From Muribaculaceae bacterium (lineage in GTDB: Bacteria; Bacteroidota; Bacteroidia; Bacteroidales; Muribaculaceae), in the NCBI GenBank assembly GCA_009775375.1, contig VSPO01000113.1, positions 1-11,143 of the forward strand: DNA of 11,143 bases, written 5' to 3'. The notes below the pieces were generated by a model that saw nothing but the letters and a program-made list of their open reading frames with translations, did not search any database and was not told the DNA's origin. Position 1 is the stretch's first letter. Each line of letters begins with the position of its first letter. The position numbers and the translations under genes were made by a program. Of this stretch, positions 5,261 to 11,143 are shown piece by piece.

Positions 5261-7780
5261 ATGAAGAAACTTCTCCTGTCGATTCTTACGGCCACTTCCG
5301 CATTCACATGCATGGCCTCGACCCTTACCCCAGAACAGGCCCTGAAAAGAGCCACGTCAACTCCCGCTACTCGCGCCGCGACTATCGACTCCAGGGACTT
5401 TGACCTGTCATACTCCACCGTAACGGAGTCCGGATTGCCTGCCGTCTATATCTTCCAAGGCAGCAAAGACACGGGGTTTCTCGTTGTCAGCGCCGACGAC
5501 GTGGCATATCCGCTATTGGGATATTCCGATTCCGGGAGCTTCGACCCGGAAAACATACCCGAGGCTATGAAGGGCTGGCTTAATGAATATGCCCGCCAGA
5601 TAGAGTATGCGTCAAGCCGAGGAATCTCTATGCAGTCGTCGCTCAGGGAAGCCGGCAATGACTATCCGGTCATTTCTCCTCTTGTTAAGACAAAGTGGGA
5701 CCAAGGGAAACCATATAACGACGAATGCCCGAGAATCAATGGCGTAAGATGCGTCACTGGGTGCGTGGCAACAGCCATGGCTCAGGTGATGAATTTCCAC
5801 AAATATCCGGAAAGAGGAGAAGGGACAGTCATTATCGAGCTGAAAGAGACAGACGACCCCGTCTCTTTACGTTTATCAGACAGGGCTTTCGACTGGGACA
5901 ATATGCTTGATAGTTATGTTGACGGCAAATATAATAAAACCCAAAGCAGCGCAGTGGCCTACCTAATGAAGGCATGTGGGTATTCCGTAGACATGAGCTA
6001 CTCCACGAATGAATCCGGCGCAGCTGCATTCTATGTAGGAAAAGCACTTATCAATAATTTCAACTACAATAAAAACATCTCCTATGAGGAGCGCAAATAC
6101 TATACCTCAGCAGATTGGCAGGAGATGGTATATAAAGAATTGGAGGCACGGCGTCCGGTGCTCTATTCGGGGCATTCTGAAGGGGGAGGACATTCCTTCG
6201 TGTGCGACGGATACAACGGCGAGGGCTATTTCCATATCAACTGGGGTTGGGGAGGAACAAGCGACGGCTATTTCCTTCTTCAATCGCTCAATCCCGACGA
6301 CCTCGGCATAGGCGGAGGGACCGGAGGAGGATTCAGTTTCTACCAGTCCATTGTCAAAGGAGTGCAGCCAGAGACAGAATCCACACAAGCAAATACCGTG
6401 CTTTATCAGACAGGGAATCTTACCGGAGCCAAGATCAGCACGTCGAAGATCGCTCTGAGATGCAGCGGAGATAATAGTGGCTGGTTTAATATGAGCTATC
6501 GCGATATCATGGTCAATATCGGAGTCATAATCCAATCTCTTGACAATCCGGCTGCCAAGCAGCAAGAGGTAGTAGGCTATACCGGTGCCAACAATTATCT
6601 TCGCAATGTGAAAATAAGGTCTATGTATGGTCTCACATCGTTCACTTTTGCATTCCCCACCGATTTGCCGAACGGCAAATATAGAGTCACGGTAGCTACG
6701 CAGGATGCATCCTCTGCCAATATTCCTTGGCAACCTGTCAGACATGAAGGGGGATTATCCAACTCAGCTATCGTCACCAAAACCGCCAACAGGTATACAA
6801 TCGAATACCAGTCTCCCAAAATGCTATCGGTAGATTCAGCCGAATTCCTTAGCGAACTTCATTTCGGAAGCCTCTCGAAACTTAAAGTCAGCTTCTCCAA
6901 CCGGACAGACACCGAACTCACACAGACAATCGCTCCTATCCTTACAGGCGAAAACAATGCATTTTTTGAAGGAGACGGAATAGCCGTCACTTTGCTGCCC
7001 GGAGAGAGCATAACGAAAGAGGTGTTTGTGGAATTCGAGGCGGATGATGACTATATTCCATCCGCGCTCCCCATCCAACTCAATCTCGGATTCGTGGACG
7101 TTTCCACTGAAACCCAACTGGAATTCAGCAAGACCGTAGAGATGAAGCCCAAGACCAACTACAACATCGCGATAGAAGAATTCCAAATTGATGGGGCATC
7201 CTTCAGCATGGACGGCGACAGAAAGGTGTATGACGTGACTGATCCGGGGAATATCGATGTTTCCGCACTCGTGAAGTGCAATAACGGATACTTCGGCTCT
7301 GCAATCAATGCGTTTGTCTTCCCAGAAAGAGGGGGCACGAGTCTGACCTACGCGGCAATGACTCCCGTGGTCACCATCTCCCAGGGCGAAGAACAGAAGA
7401 TTTCAGGCAACATTATGTTTGAACAGGCTACTCCGGGCACAACCTACATGATTGCATTGTTTACGATGGGAGAAAATCCAACCCAGATAAAGAAAACGTA
7501 CTGTTTATTCAAAGTCAACACTTCCGGAGTGTCGTCGGTAGAAGATGAGGATGTTATCAGCCTGTCGGCGAATACAGCCTCTAAAACAATCACCGCATCT
7601 TCCGCCAACGGAATACGATCCATCACAATCACCGACCTGACAGGCAAATCCAATACCCGTCATTTCGGCAACGGCGAAGAAACCGTCAGCATAGAGACCG
7701 CGGGACTTTCGCGTGGAATCTACATCATAACCGCCATCGACGGCAAAGGAAACCATCGGACAATAAAGGCGAATTTATGA
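5261..7780 (+). CDS. Secreted C10 family cysteine protease (streptopain-like) with T9SS-type C-terminal domain
   Basis: This is a predicted extracellular or surface papain-fold protease. A signal peptide (1 to about 19, MKKLLLSILTA...) is followed by a Spi-like propeptide (about 22-135, including GFLVVSADD). The catalytic domain has C168 in VTGCVATAMAQVMN and H311 in GGHSFVCDGYNG, then NWGWGG (327-332). The Cys-His spacing of 143 is close to streptopain's 148. A beta-rich region of about 385 residues (roughly 370-757) probably holds Ig-like modules. The last 82 residues (758-839) resemble a Por/T9SS type A sorting domain, with GIRSITITDLTGK and GLSRGIYIITA. In Bacteroides, C10 enzymes related to Bfp/Btp activate or degrade host proteins; the substrate here is unknown. 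Residue C17 does not sit in a good lipobox, so lipoprotein anchoring is unlikely. No separate Spi or staphostatin-like inhibitor gene is in the window. It is followed by a 12-bp hairpin terminator. Confidence 0.93.
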   Translation: MKKLLLSILTATSAFTCMASTLTPEQALKRATSTPATRAATIDSRDFDLSYSTVTESGLPAVYIFQGSKDTGFLVVSADDVAYPLLGYSDSGSFDPENIPEAMKGWLNEYARQIEYASSRGISMQSSLREAGNDYPVISPLVKTKWDQGKPYNDECPRINGVRCVTGCVATAMAQVMNFHKYPERGEGTVIIELKETDDPVSLRLSDRAFDWDNMLDSYVDGKYNKTQSSAVAYLMKACGYSVDMSYSTNESGAAAFYVGKALINNFNYNKNISYEERKYYTSADWQEMVYKELEARRPVLYSGHSEGGGHSFVCDGYNGEGYFHINWGWGGTSDGYFLLQSLNPDDLGIGGGTGGGFSFYQSIVKGVQPETESTQANTVLYQTGNLTGAKISTSKIALRCSGDNSGWFNMSYRDIMVNIGVIIQSLDNPAAKQQEVVGYTGANNYLRNVKIRSMYGLTSFTFAFPTDLPNGKYRVTVATQDASSANIPWQPVRHEGGLSNSAIVTKTANRYTIEYQSPKMLSVDSAEFLSELHFGSLSKLKVSFSNRTDTELTQTIAPILTGENNAFFEGDGIAVTLLPGESITKEVFVEFEADDDYIPSALPIQLNLGFVDVSTETQLEFSKTVEMKPKTNYNIAIEEFQIDGASFSMDGDRKVYDVTDPGNIDVSALVKCNNGYFGSAINAFVFPERGGTSLTYAAMTPVVTISQGEEQKISGNIMFEQATPGTTYMIALFTMGENPTQIKKTYCLFKVNTSGVSSVEDEDVISLSANTASKTITASSANGIRSITITDLTGKSNTRHFGNGEETVSIETAGLSRGIYIITAIDGKGNHRTIKANL

Positions 7781-7809
7781 AAATTTTCAGGCTACGCGCC
7801 TGAAAATTT
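7781..7809 (+). terminator. Hairpin terminator after the C10 protease
   Basis: aaattttcaggc (7781-7792) and gcctgaaaattt (7798-7809) form a perfect 12-bp stem around tacgc, starting on the base after the protease stop codon. The stem base is A/U-rich and the 3' arm ends in U3, the compact style common in Bacteroidales. Its last three bases double as the start of the -33 box of the rpmE promoter. Confidence 0.7.
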
Positions 7810-7838
7810 GCGAGATTCATACTTTATTTGTAACTTTG
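7807..7838 (+). promoter_or_regulatory. Promoter of rpmE
   Basis: TTTG (7807-7810), a 20-bp spacer and TAACTTTG (7831-7838) match the Bacteroidota -33/-7 consensus at every fixed position. Transcription should start around 7843-7846, giving a leader of about 65 nt. The -33 box shares bases with the upstream terminator, so terminator and promoter are nested. Confidence 0.8.
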
Positions 7839-7846
7839 CAAGCCAA

Positions 7847-7869
7847 TTGACGGGATCGCGACCTGTCAA
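7847..7869 (+). promoter_or_regulatory. 5'-terminal leader hairpin of the rpmE mRNA
   Basis: ttgacggg (7847-7854) pairs with cctgtcaa (7862-7869) in an 8-bp stem with one G-U pair and loop atcgcga. It begins within a few bases of the predicted transcription start. Leader hairpins that bind L31 and repress its synthesis are known for rpmE in other phyla, so an autoregulatory role is plausible. Simple 5'-end stabilisation is the alternative. Confidence 0.45.
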
Positions 7870-7908
7870 AACCAAGAAACATTTCTATTTTAACTGCAGA
7901 AACTTAAA

Positions 7909-8163
7909 ATGAAAGCAAAAATTCATCCCGAAAACTACCGTGAGGTTGTTTTCAAAGACATGTCGAATGACGAAACCTTCATCACCCGCTCGACGGTGGC
8001 TACGCGTGAGACAATTGAGATTGACGGCAAGGAGTATCCTCTCGTAAAGCTTGAGATCACCTCCGCTTCTCATCCCTTCTTCACCGGCAAACAGAAACTC
8101 GTCGATACGGCAGGACGTGTGGACAAATTCCGCAGCCGCTACGGCAACCGTTCAAAGAAGTAA
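7909..8163 (+). CDS. rpmE2: Large-subunit ribosomal protein L31, type B (zinc-independent)
   Basis: L31 bridges the 50S central protuberance and the 30S head. The 84-aa length, the opening MKAKIHPENYREVVFKD and the signature SASHPFFTGKQKLVDTAGRVDKF identify the type B form. It contains no cysteine at all, so the CxxC zinc-ribbon of type A L31 is absent, which is the hallmark of the zinc-independent paralogue. In many bacteria type B is induced in zinc starvation, but in Bacteroidales it appears to be the ordinary form, and here it has a strong consensus promoter and no visible Zur-like site. It is a monocistronic unit, bounded by its own promoter and by the 21-bp terminator that starts 25 bp after the stop. 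Confidence 0.97.
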   Translation: MKAKIHPENYREVVFKDMSNDETFITRSTVATRETIEIDGKEYPLVKLEITSASHPFFTGKQKLVDTAGRVDKFRSRYGNRSKK

Positions 8164-8188
8164 GGCCAAGTCAAAAAAGGCAACAAAA

Positions 8189-8234
8189 GACAAAAGAGCC
8201 GCGTTTCATGACGATGAAACGCGGCTCTTTTGTC
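8189..8234. terminator. Perfect 21-bp bidirectional terminator
   Basis: Arms 8189-8209 and 8214-8234 are perfect reverse complements over 21 bp around the loop gacg. The core is GC-rich (gagccgcg) and the outer part A/U-rich. On the minus strand the stem is followed by ttttgttgccttttttg; on the plus strand the U-run is inside the 3' arm. It lies between rpmE and the converging 70-aa gene and can end both transcripts. Confidence 0.9.
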
Positions 8235-8248
8235 GGCGGGAGATTTCC

Positions 8249-8461
8249 CTACTTTTTCTCGTTCTCCTTCTCTTTATTGTGCTCTTCATGCTGCTTGTAG
8301 AGGAGTTTCAGCAATCCATGCTTCTCACCAAGGATTTTTGCATCCTTATTTATATGGTTCACCTTTTTGAGAATGTCTACCGACAGCACAATGACAGCTG
8401 CAGTCATAGCCGCATGGACTATATGAGGGAGCAGACGCTCCAACATGCTACAATTTTTCAT
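8249..8461 (-). CDS. Small single-pass membrane protein of unknown function
   Basis: I do not recognise a named family. The 70-aa product has a short N-terminus (MKNCSMLER), one hydrophobic helix at about residues 10-31 (LLPHIVHAAMTAAVIVLSVDIL), then a highly charged Lys/Glu/His-rich tail to the end (KKVNHINKDAK... NKEKENEKK). By the positive-inside rule the tail is probably cytoplasmic. Support for a real gene is positional and compositional: it is co-directional with ruvX, starts 69 bp after the ruvX stop, and ends 14 bp before the perfect terminator 8189-8234, which has a U-rich tail on this strand. The plus-strand frame over the same bases (8051-8485) reads through that terminator and is less plausible. 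There is no clear -33/-7 promoter of its own, so it is likely read from ruvX. It could be a small membrane regulator; nothing in the sequence fixes a role. Confidence 0.65.
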   Translation of the reverse strand: MKNCSMLERLLPHIVHAAMTAAVIVLSVDILKKVNHINKDAKILGEKHGLLKLLYKQHEEHNKEKENEKK

Positions 8462-8530
8462 AACGTGTCTTTCTTAGTAAATTAATAAAACATTTGTAAA
8501 TATAACATGCCGGCTTGGCAGATGGTTCAG

Positions 8531-8944
8531 TCATCTACGGGATTCAAGATATGACGTCAGAATAATGACAGCAGCCATTTCATCTGCTTTTCCCTTCTCC
8601 TGCCTTGTCTTTTTCTTGAATCCTCCTGCAATCATTTCCCTATGCGCTATCGAGGATGAAAACCGCTCGTCGTACATCTCCACGGGCATGTCGGGCAACT
8701 CTTTTTTCAGCAACTTAAGAAACGGACGAATATACGTCATGCTTTCGCTTTCGTTTCCCCTCATATCCTTCGGCTCTCCAACCACAATCAGATCCACCGG
8801 CTCGCGGCTGCAATAATCTTTGACGAATGAAATCAAATCGCAAGCCCTGACCGTGGGCAGACCGTTGGCACAAATGCGCATGACATCTGTGACCGCCACC
8901 CCGCAGCGTTTCCTTCCATAATCTATGGCCAATATTCTTCCCAT
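8531..8944 (-). CDS. ruvX: Holliday-junction-resolvase-like pre-16S rRNA nuclease RuvX (YqgF)
   Basis: This RNase H-fold nuclease is implicated in processing the 5' end of 16S rRNA during late 30S maturation; it was first proposed as a Holliday junction resolvase. At 137 aa it has standard length. Acidic catalytic positions are visible: D8 in AIDYGRKRCGVAVTD, E57 in VVGEPKDMRG, E93 in YDERFSS and D121 in GKADEMAA. The start is fixed by the family opening MGRILAIDYG. A -7 element (TAAATTTG, 8956-8949) ends only 4 nt before the ATG, so the transcript may be leaderless. The small membrane-protein gene follows on the same strand after 69 bp. Confidence 0.96.
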   Translation of the reverse strand: MGRILAIDYGRKRCGVAVTDVMRICANGLPTVRACDLISFVKDYCSREPVDLIVVGEPKDMRGNESESMTYIRPFLKLLKKELPDMPVEMYDERFSSSIAHREMIAGGFKKKTRQEKGKADEMAAVIILTSYLESRR

Positions 8945-8948
8945 GGTG

Positions 8949-8956
8949 CAAATTTA
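8949..8956 (-). promoter_or_regulatory. -7 element immediately before ruvX
   Basis: Read on the minus strand, TAAATTTG matches TAnnTTTG exactly and is followed by only CACC before the ATG. No TTTG is found 19-21 bp upstream, so the -33 half is missing or degenerate. If used, transcription would begin at or within a few bases of the start codon. Confidence 0.4.
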
Positions 8957-9075
8957 GTGATTTTAGAAGCTGTATAAGCCCTCGCACTTGCCATTTAACA
9001 TTCATTAACCAGCAAAGCATTCGATCCCCGATTTATCTTTTCTGACCATCGCATCACAGATTCTGCCGATTAAGT

Positions 9076-9106
9076 TTTGACGGAACCATATTCTTAATTA
9101 ATTTCG
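9076..9106 (+). promoter_or_regulatory. Promoter of the kinase/regulator operon
   Basis: TTTG (9076-9079), a 19-bp spacer and TAATTTCG (9099-9106) match the Bacteroidota consensus with one change in the -7 box (C for the third T of TTTG). The start site would be near 9111-9114, leaving a leader of about 80 nt. The leader ends with a three-codon frame (ATG CCG ATA TGA, 9187-9198) whose stop overlaps the kinase start as ATGA. Confidence 0.55.
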
Positions 9107-9194
9107 CAATCGTAAACTTTCCGGCCCGTAGCATTGCCGCTATACCCGCCGCAGGTTTGCCAAACCAACGATAGAGAAAAAATATCATGCCGAT

Positions 9195-10304
9195 ATGAAG
9201 GTCAAAGATATAAACGAAATTAGGTTGAGTAGGTTTGGAGGAACGGCTACGGTCATACTTCTGTCGTTCCTCCTTTTTTATCTTCCATCCGTGCCGTCTC
9301 TTTTTGGCAGGGGACATGGCCCGGACAGGTTTATAATCGTCAATATCGCAATGGGCACGCTCTATACGGCTGTCTTCTGCGTGAACTACTTTTGGCTCGT
9401 GCCCAAATTCCTTATCCGCTCCGAGCGTAAATTTCTTTATTTCCTGATAAATTTTCTGATGATTGTTGCCCTATGCAGCATCGTCCCACTGATTATGGAG
9501 ATGAACGAAAGCCTTCTCGGACTGAGAAGACACCGGCATATCCATCAACCGGACACCGCAAGGCTCATTATGGGATACCTTAGATTTCTTGTCAGAGACG
9601 GAGTGATGATGATTCTTGCCGCCGGACTCGCATATGCCCTCCGCCTATCCAATGAAAGAGAACGGATGCGCCGCAGAGAACTTGAGCTTAATGCCGAACG
9701 CAGGCAAATCGAACTTCAAAGCCTGAAAGCCCAACTGAACCCCCACTTCCTCTTCAACTCCCTCAACAATATATATGCCCTGATCGGGTTCGCTCCCGAA
9801 AAAGCGCAAACTGCCCTGCATGAGCTCAGCGGGATGTTGAGATTCATGATCTATGACTCAACTTCTCCTACGGTGGCGCTTTCAAAAGAGTTGCAATTTA
9901 TAAGGGAATACGTCGATTTGATGCGACTTCGTCTGAACAGCAACGTAGTCTTGACCTGCGACGTGTTTCATCCCTCCGACGACAGCCTTCACATAGCACC
10001 CCTCATGTTTCTTACCCTTGTGGAGAACGCATTCAAACATGTCAGCAGCAATGGCAAAGGCAGTTTCATAACTATCCTGATACGTCCTGACGGTGACGAC
10101 CTACAAGCCGAGATAATCAACTCATGCATGCCCGAAGCCGACAACTCCCCCAAAGACAGTGCCTCGGGGGTAGGCCTTGACAACATTCGAAGGCAGCTCA
10201 GCCTCATATATCCCGGAAAACATTCATTGACAACAATATCCAATTACGGAACATTCAAAGCAGACCTTAAAATCAGTATGAAAGCTTTGAAACGAGAATC
10301 CTAA
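9195..10304 (+). CDS. LytS/YehU-type sensor histidine kinase (4 TM, PF06580)
   Basis: This inner-membrane histidine kinase presumably phosphorylates the LytTR regulator encoded 21 bp downstream. Four hydrophobic helices (about 17-34, 46-69, 79-101, 125-149) are joined by short loops with no large sensor domain. A charged helical linker (150-176) leads to the His_kinase block LKAQLNPHFLFNSLNNIYAL, with phospho-acceptor H184. The ATPase domain shows the N box VENAFKH (276-282, N278) and G box SGVGLDN (324-330). At 369 aa it is typical for the short Bacteroidota members. The signal is unknown; with loops this short, sensing within or at the membrane is likely. A Met/His/Arg-rich loop between TM3 and TM4 (RRHRHIHQ, 111-118) is the only distinctive extramembrane feature. 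The start at 9195 gives the complete first TM helix. Confidence 0.93.
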   Translation: MKVKDINEIRLSRFGGTATVILLSFLLFYLPSVPSLFGRGHGPDRFIIVNIAMGTLYTAVFCVNYFWLVPKFLIRSERKFLYFLINFLMIVALCSIVPLIMEMNESLLGLRRHRHIHQPDTARLIMGYLRFLVRDGVMMILAAGLAYALRLSNERERMRRRELELNAERRQIELQSLKAQLNPHFLFNSLNNIYALIGFAPEKAQTALHELSGMLRFMIYDSTSPTVALSKELQFIREYVDLMRLRLNSNVVLTCDVFHPSDDSLHIAPLMFLTLVENAFKHVSSNGKGSFITILIRPDGDDLQAEIINSCMPEADNSPKDSASGVGLDNIRRQLSLIYPGKHSLTTISNYGTFKADLKISMKALKRES

Positions 10305-10325
10305 CCTAAAAACATAAAATCGACC

Positions 10326-11036
10326 ATGCCTCTTCAATTGAAATGCATTATAGTAGACGATGAACCACTTGCCCGCGAACTTCTCAAAAGCTATGTAGAG
10401 AAGACGCCAACACTGATTCTGGAAGAAGTGTGCGAATCAGCTACGGAAGCCTACAAAGCCCTGTCGGAAAAGAAAATCGACATAATCTTTCTCGATATCA
10501 ATATGCCGATGCTCAACGGGATAGAGTTTGCTGGCTTAATACCCAAACGCACAAGAATAATCTACGTCACGGCATACGAACAATATGCCGTGCAAGGATT
10601 TCGCGTCAATGCCCTCGATTATCTGCTCAAGCCAGTGAGCTATCAAGAGTTTCTCTCATCCATTGGTAAGGCCGTCGAATGGTTTTCACGCCAAACGCCT
10701 GCTGCGGTTGAATCAGTGTCCGAATCCGACACAATCACCGTGAAATCCGACTACAGGCTACATCGCATCCGGCTCCAAAACATAAGATATATAGAGGTGC
10801 AGAAAGACAGATTGATCTTTTATCGCACTGATAAAGATCCCTTGAGCTCAATCATGAGCATGAAGGAGATTGAAGAGCTTCTCCCCGAAGATTCCTTTAT
10901 GCGGGTCCACCGTTCATTCATCGTCAATATGCGCCATGTGGAGATCATGGAAAAGGGAAGAATAGTCTTCGATAAAACCTACATTCCGATATCCGAATCC
11001 AAAAGAGAAGAGTTTCTGTCGCGCCTCAACAGCTGA
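10326..11036 (+). CDS. LytTR-family DNA-binding response regulator
   Basis: This is a transcription regulator with an N-terminal receiver (about 5-120) and a C-terminal LytTR DNA-binding domain (about 135-236). The receiver is intact: acidic pocket D11-D12, phospho-acceptor D57 in FLDINMP, T82 and K102 in YLLKP. The LytTR domain carries the typical ITVKSDYRLHRIRLQNIRYIE-like opening and the FMRVHRSFIVN motif. At 236 aa it is complete. It is co-transcribed with the kinase (21-bp gap), so the pair is an AlgR/LytR-type two-component system. No target gene adjoins it inside the window, and I could not find a convincing pair of LytTR binding repeats in the promoter region 8945-9194, so autoregulation is unproven. 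Confidence 0.95.
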   Translation: MPLQLKCIIVDDEPLARELLKSYVEKTPTLILEEVCESATEAYKALSEKKIDIIFLDINMPMLNGIEFAGLIPKRTRIIYVTAYEQYAVQGFRVNALDYLLKPVSYQEFLSSIGKAVEWFSRQTPAAVESVSESDTITVKSDYRLHRIRLQNIRYIEVQKDRLIFYRTDKDPLSSIMSMKEIEELLPEDSFMRVHRSFIVNMRHVEIMEKGRIVFDKTYIPISESKREEFLSRLNS

Positions 11037-11088
11037 CAACAATCATATAAGCGTTGCTTAAAATTTCTGTAGAGTCAAGTGGCAAGTG

Positions 11089-11120
11089 CAAAATTAGCAA
11101 ATCATTCGGAAGAACTCAAT
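11089..11120 (-). promoter_or_regulatory. Possible minus-strand promoter beyond the regulator gene
   Basis: On the minus strand ATTG (11120-11117), a 20-bp spacer and TAATTTTG (11096-11089) resemble the Bacteroidota promoter with one mismatch in the -33 box. It would send transcripts toward the 3' end of the response-regulator gene, where I see no minus-strand gene. It could be antisense, spurious, or read differently with sequence beyond the window. Confidence 0.3.
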
Positions 11121-11143
11121 TTTCGGTGTTGAAAAACCTAATT

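Noticed and set aside
5261..5320. Lipoprotein signal in the C10 protease (C17)
   Set aside because: The residues before C17 are A-F-T, which do not make an acceptable lipobox; an ordinary signal peptidase I site near A19 fits better.
6107..6745. 212-aa minus-strand open frame inside the C10 protease gene
   Set aside because: It is entirely antisense to a well-supported protease with intact catalytic motifs and shows no recognisable domain.
8051..8485. 144-aa plus-strand open frame after rpmE
   Set aside because: It begins inside rpmE in another frame, reads straight through the perfect 21-bp terminator, and covers the better-supported minus-strand 70-aa gene.
572..9198. Three-codon upstream frames before pgeF (572-583) and the kinase (9187-9198)
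   Set aside because: The similar ATG-NNN-ATA-TGA pattern is eye-catching, but such tiny frames arise easily by chance; translational coupling cannot be claimed from sequence alone.
9054..9317. 87-aa minus-strand open frame before and into the kinase gene
   Set aside because: It overlaps the kinase promoter and first TM helix in antisense, and is basic and low in recognisable features; likely chance.
8984..11089. 10-bp inverted repeat (gcacttgcca at 8984-8993 and its complement at 11080-11089) flanking the two-component operon
   Set aside because: The match does not extend beyond 10 bp, there are no transposition genes or target duplications, and a match of this length is expected by chance in a window this size.
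1..11143. CRISPR array, prophage, transposon or tRNA/rRNA genes
   Set aside because: No regularly spaced identical repeats, integrase, transposase, phage genes or tRNA-like cloverleaf were seen; the only periodic repeats (228-324) are short, degenerate and lack spacers.

Overview
The window looks like chromosomal DNA of a gut-type Bacteroidales bacterium. Muribaculaceae is my best guess, but the family is inferred, not proven. The grounds are: several promoters of the Bacteroidota form TTTG-N19/20-TAnnTTTG; a zinc-free type B ribosomal protein L31; a C10 (streptopain-like) secreted protease ending in a Por/T9SS type A-like sorting domain; a LytS-type kinase paired with a LytTR regulator; and very weak Shine-Dalgarno signals. 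Base composition is roughly balanced and even. There is no transposase, integrase, tRNA, rRNA or CRISPR array. Most of the window is conserved housekeeping DNA.

Layout. Positions 1-584 are non-coding: a strong 26-bp hairpin terminator, then an AT-rich tract of degenerate ~20-bp repeats and smaller inverted repeats, then a good promoter. Next come six plus-strand genes: pgeF (peptidoglycan editing/purine nucleoside enzyme), lepA (elongation factor 4), a BCP/PrxQ peroxiredoxin, nhaA (Na+/H+ antiporter), a C10 cysteine protease and, after a terminator that overlaps a new promoter, rpmE type B. The lepA-bcp and bcp-nhaA gaps carry structured inverted repeats rather than clear promoters. A perfect 21-bp bidirectional terminator (8189-8234) separates rpmE from a converging minus-strand pair: ruvX, then a 70-aa single-pass membrane protein of unknown function. 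From the 250-bp gap upstream of ruvX, a plus-strand operon runs to the end of the window: a four-TM LytS-like histidine kinase and its LytTR response regulator, 21 bp apart.

How the genes fit together. pgeF, lepA, bcp, nhaA, rpmE and ruvX serve cell wall quality control, translation, peroxide and sodium/pH stress, and ribosome/rRNA maturation; they are co-located rather than one pathway. The C10 protease is the clearest accessory, host- or niche-facing gene. The kinase/regulator pair is a complete signalling module with no visible target in the window.

I found no convincing undescribed multi-gene system. The observations most worth checking are small: the terminator/promoter/leader arrangement at rpmE, the possibly leaderless ruvX mRNA, the unnamed 70-aa membrane protein, the repeat tract upstream of pgeF, a BCP without the usual resolving cysteines, and the structured lepA-bcp intergenic RNA.
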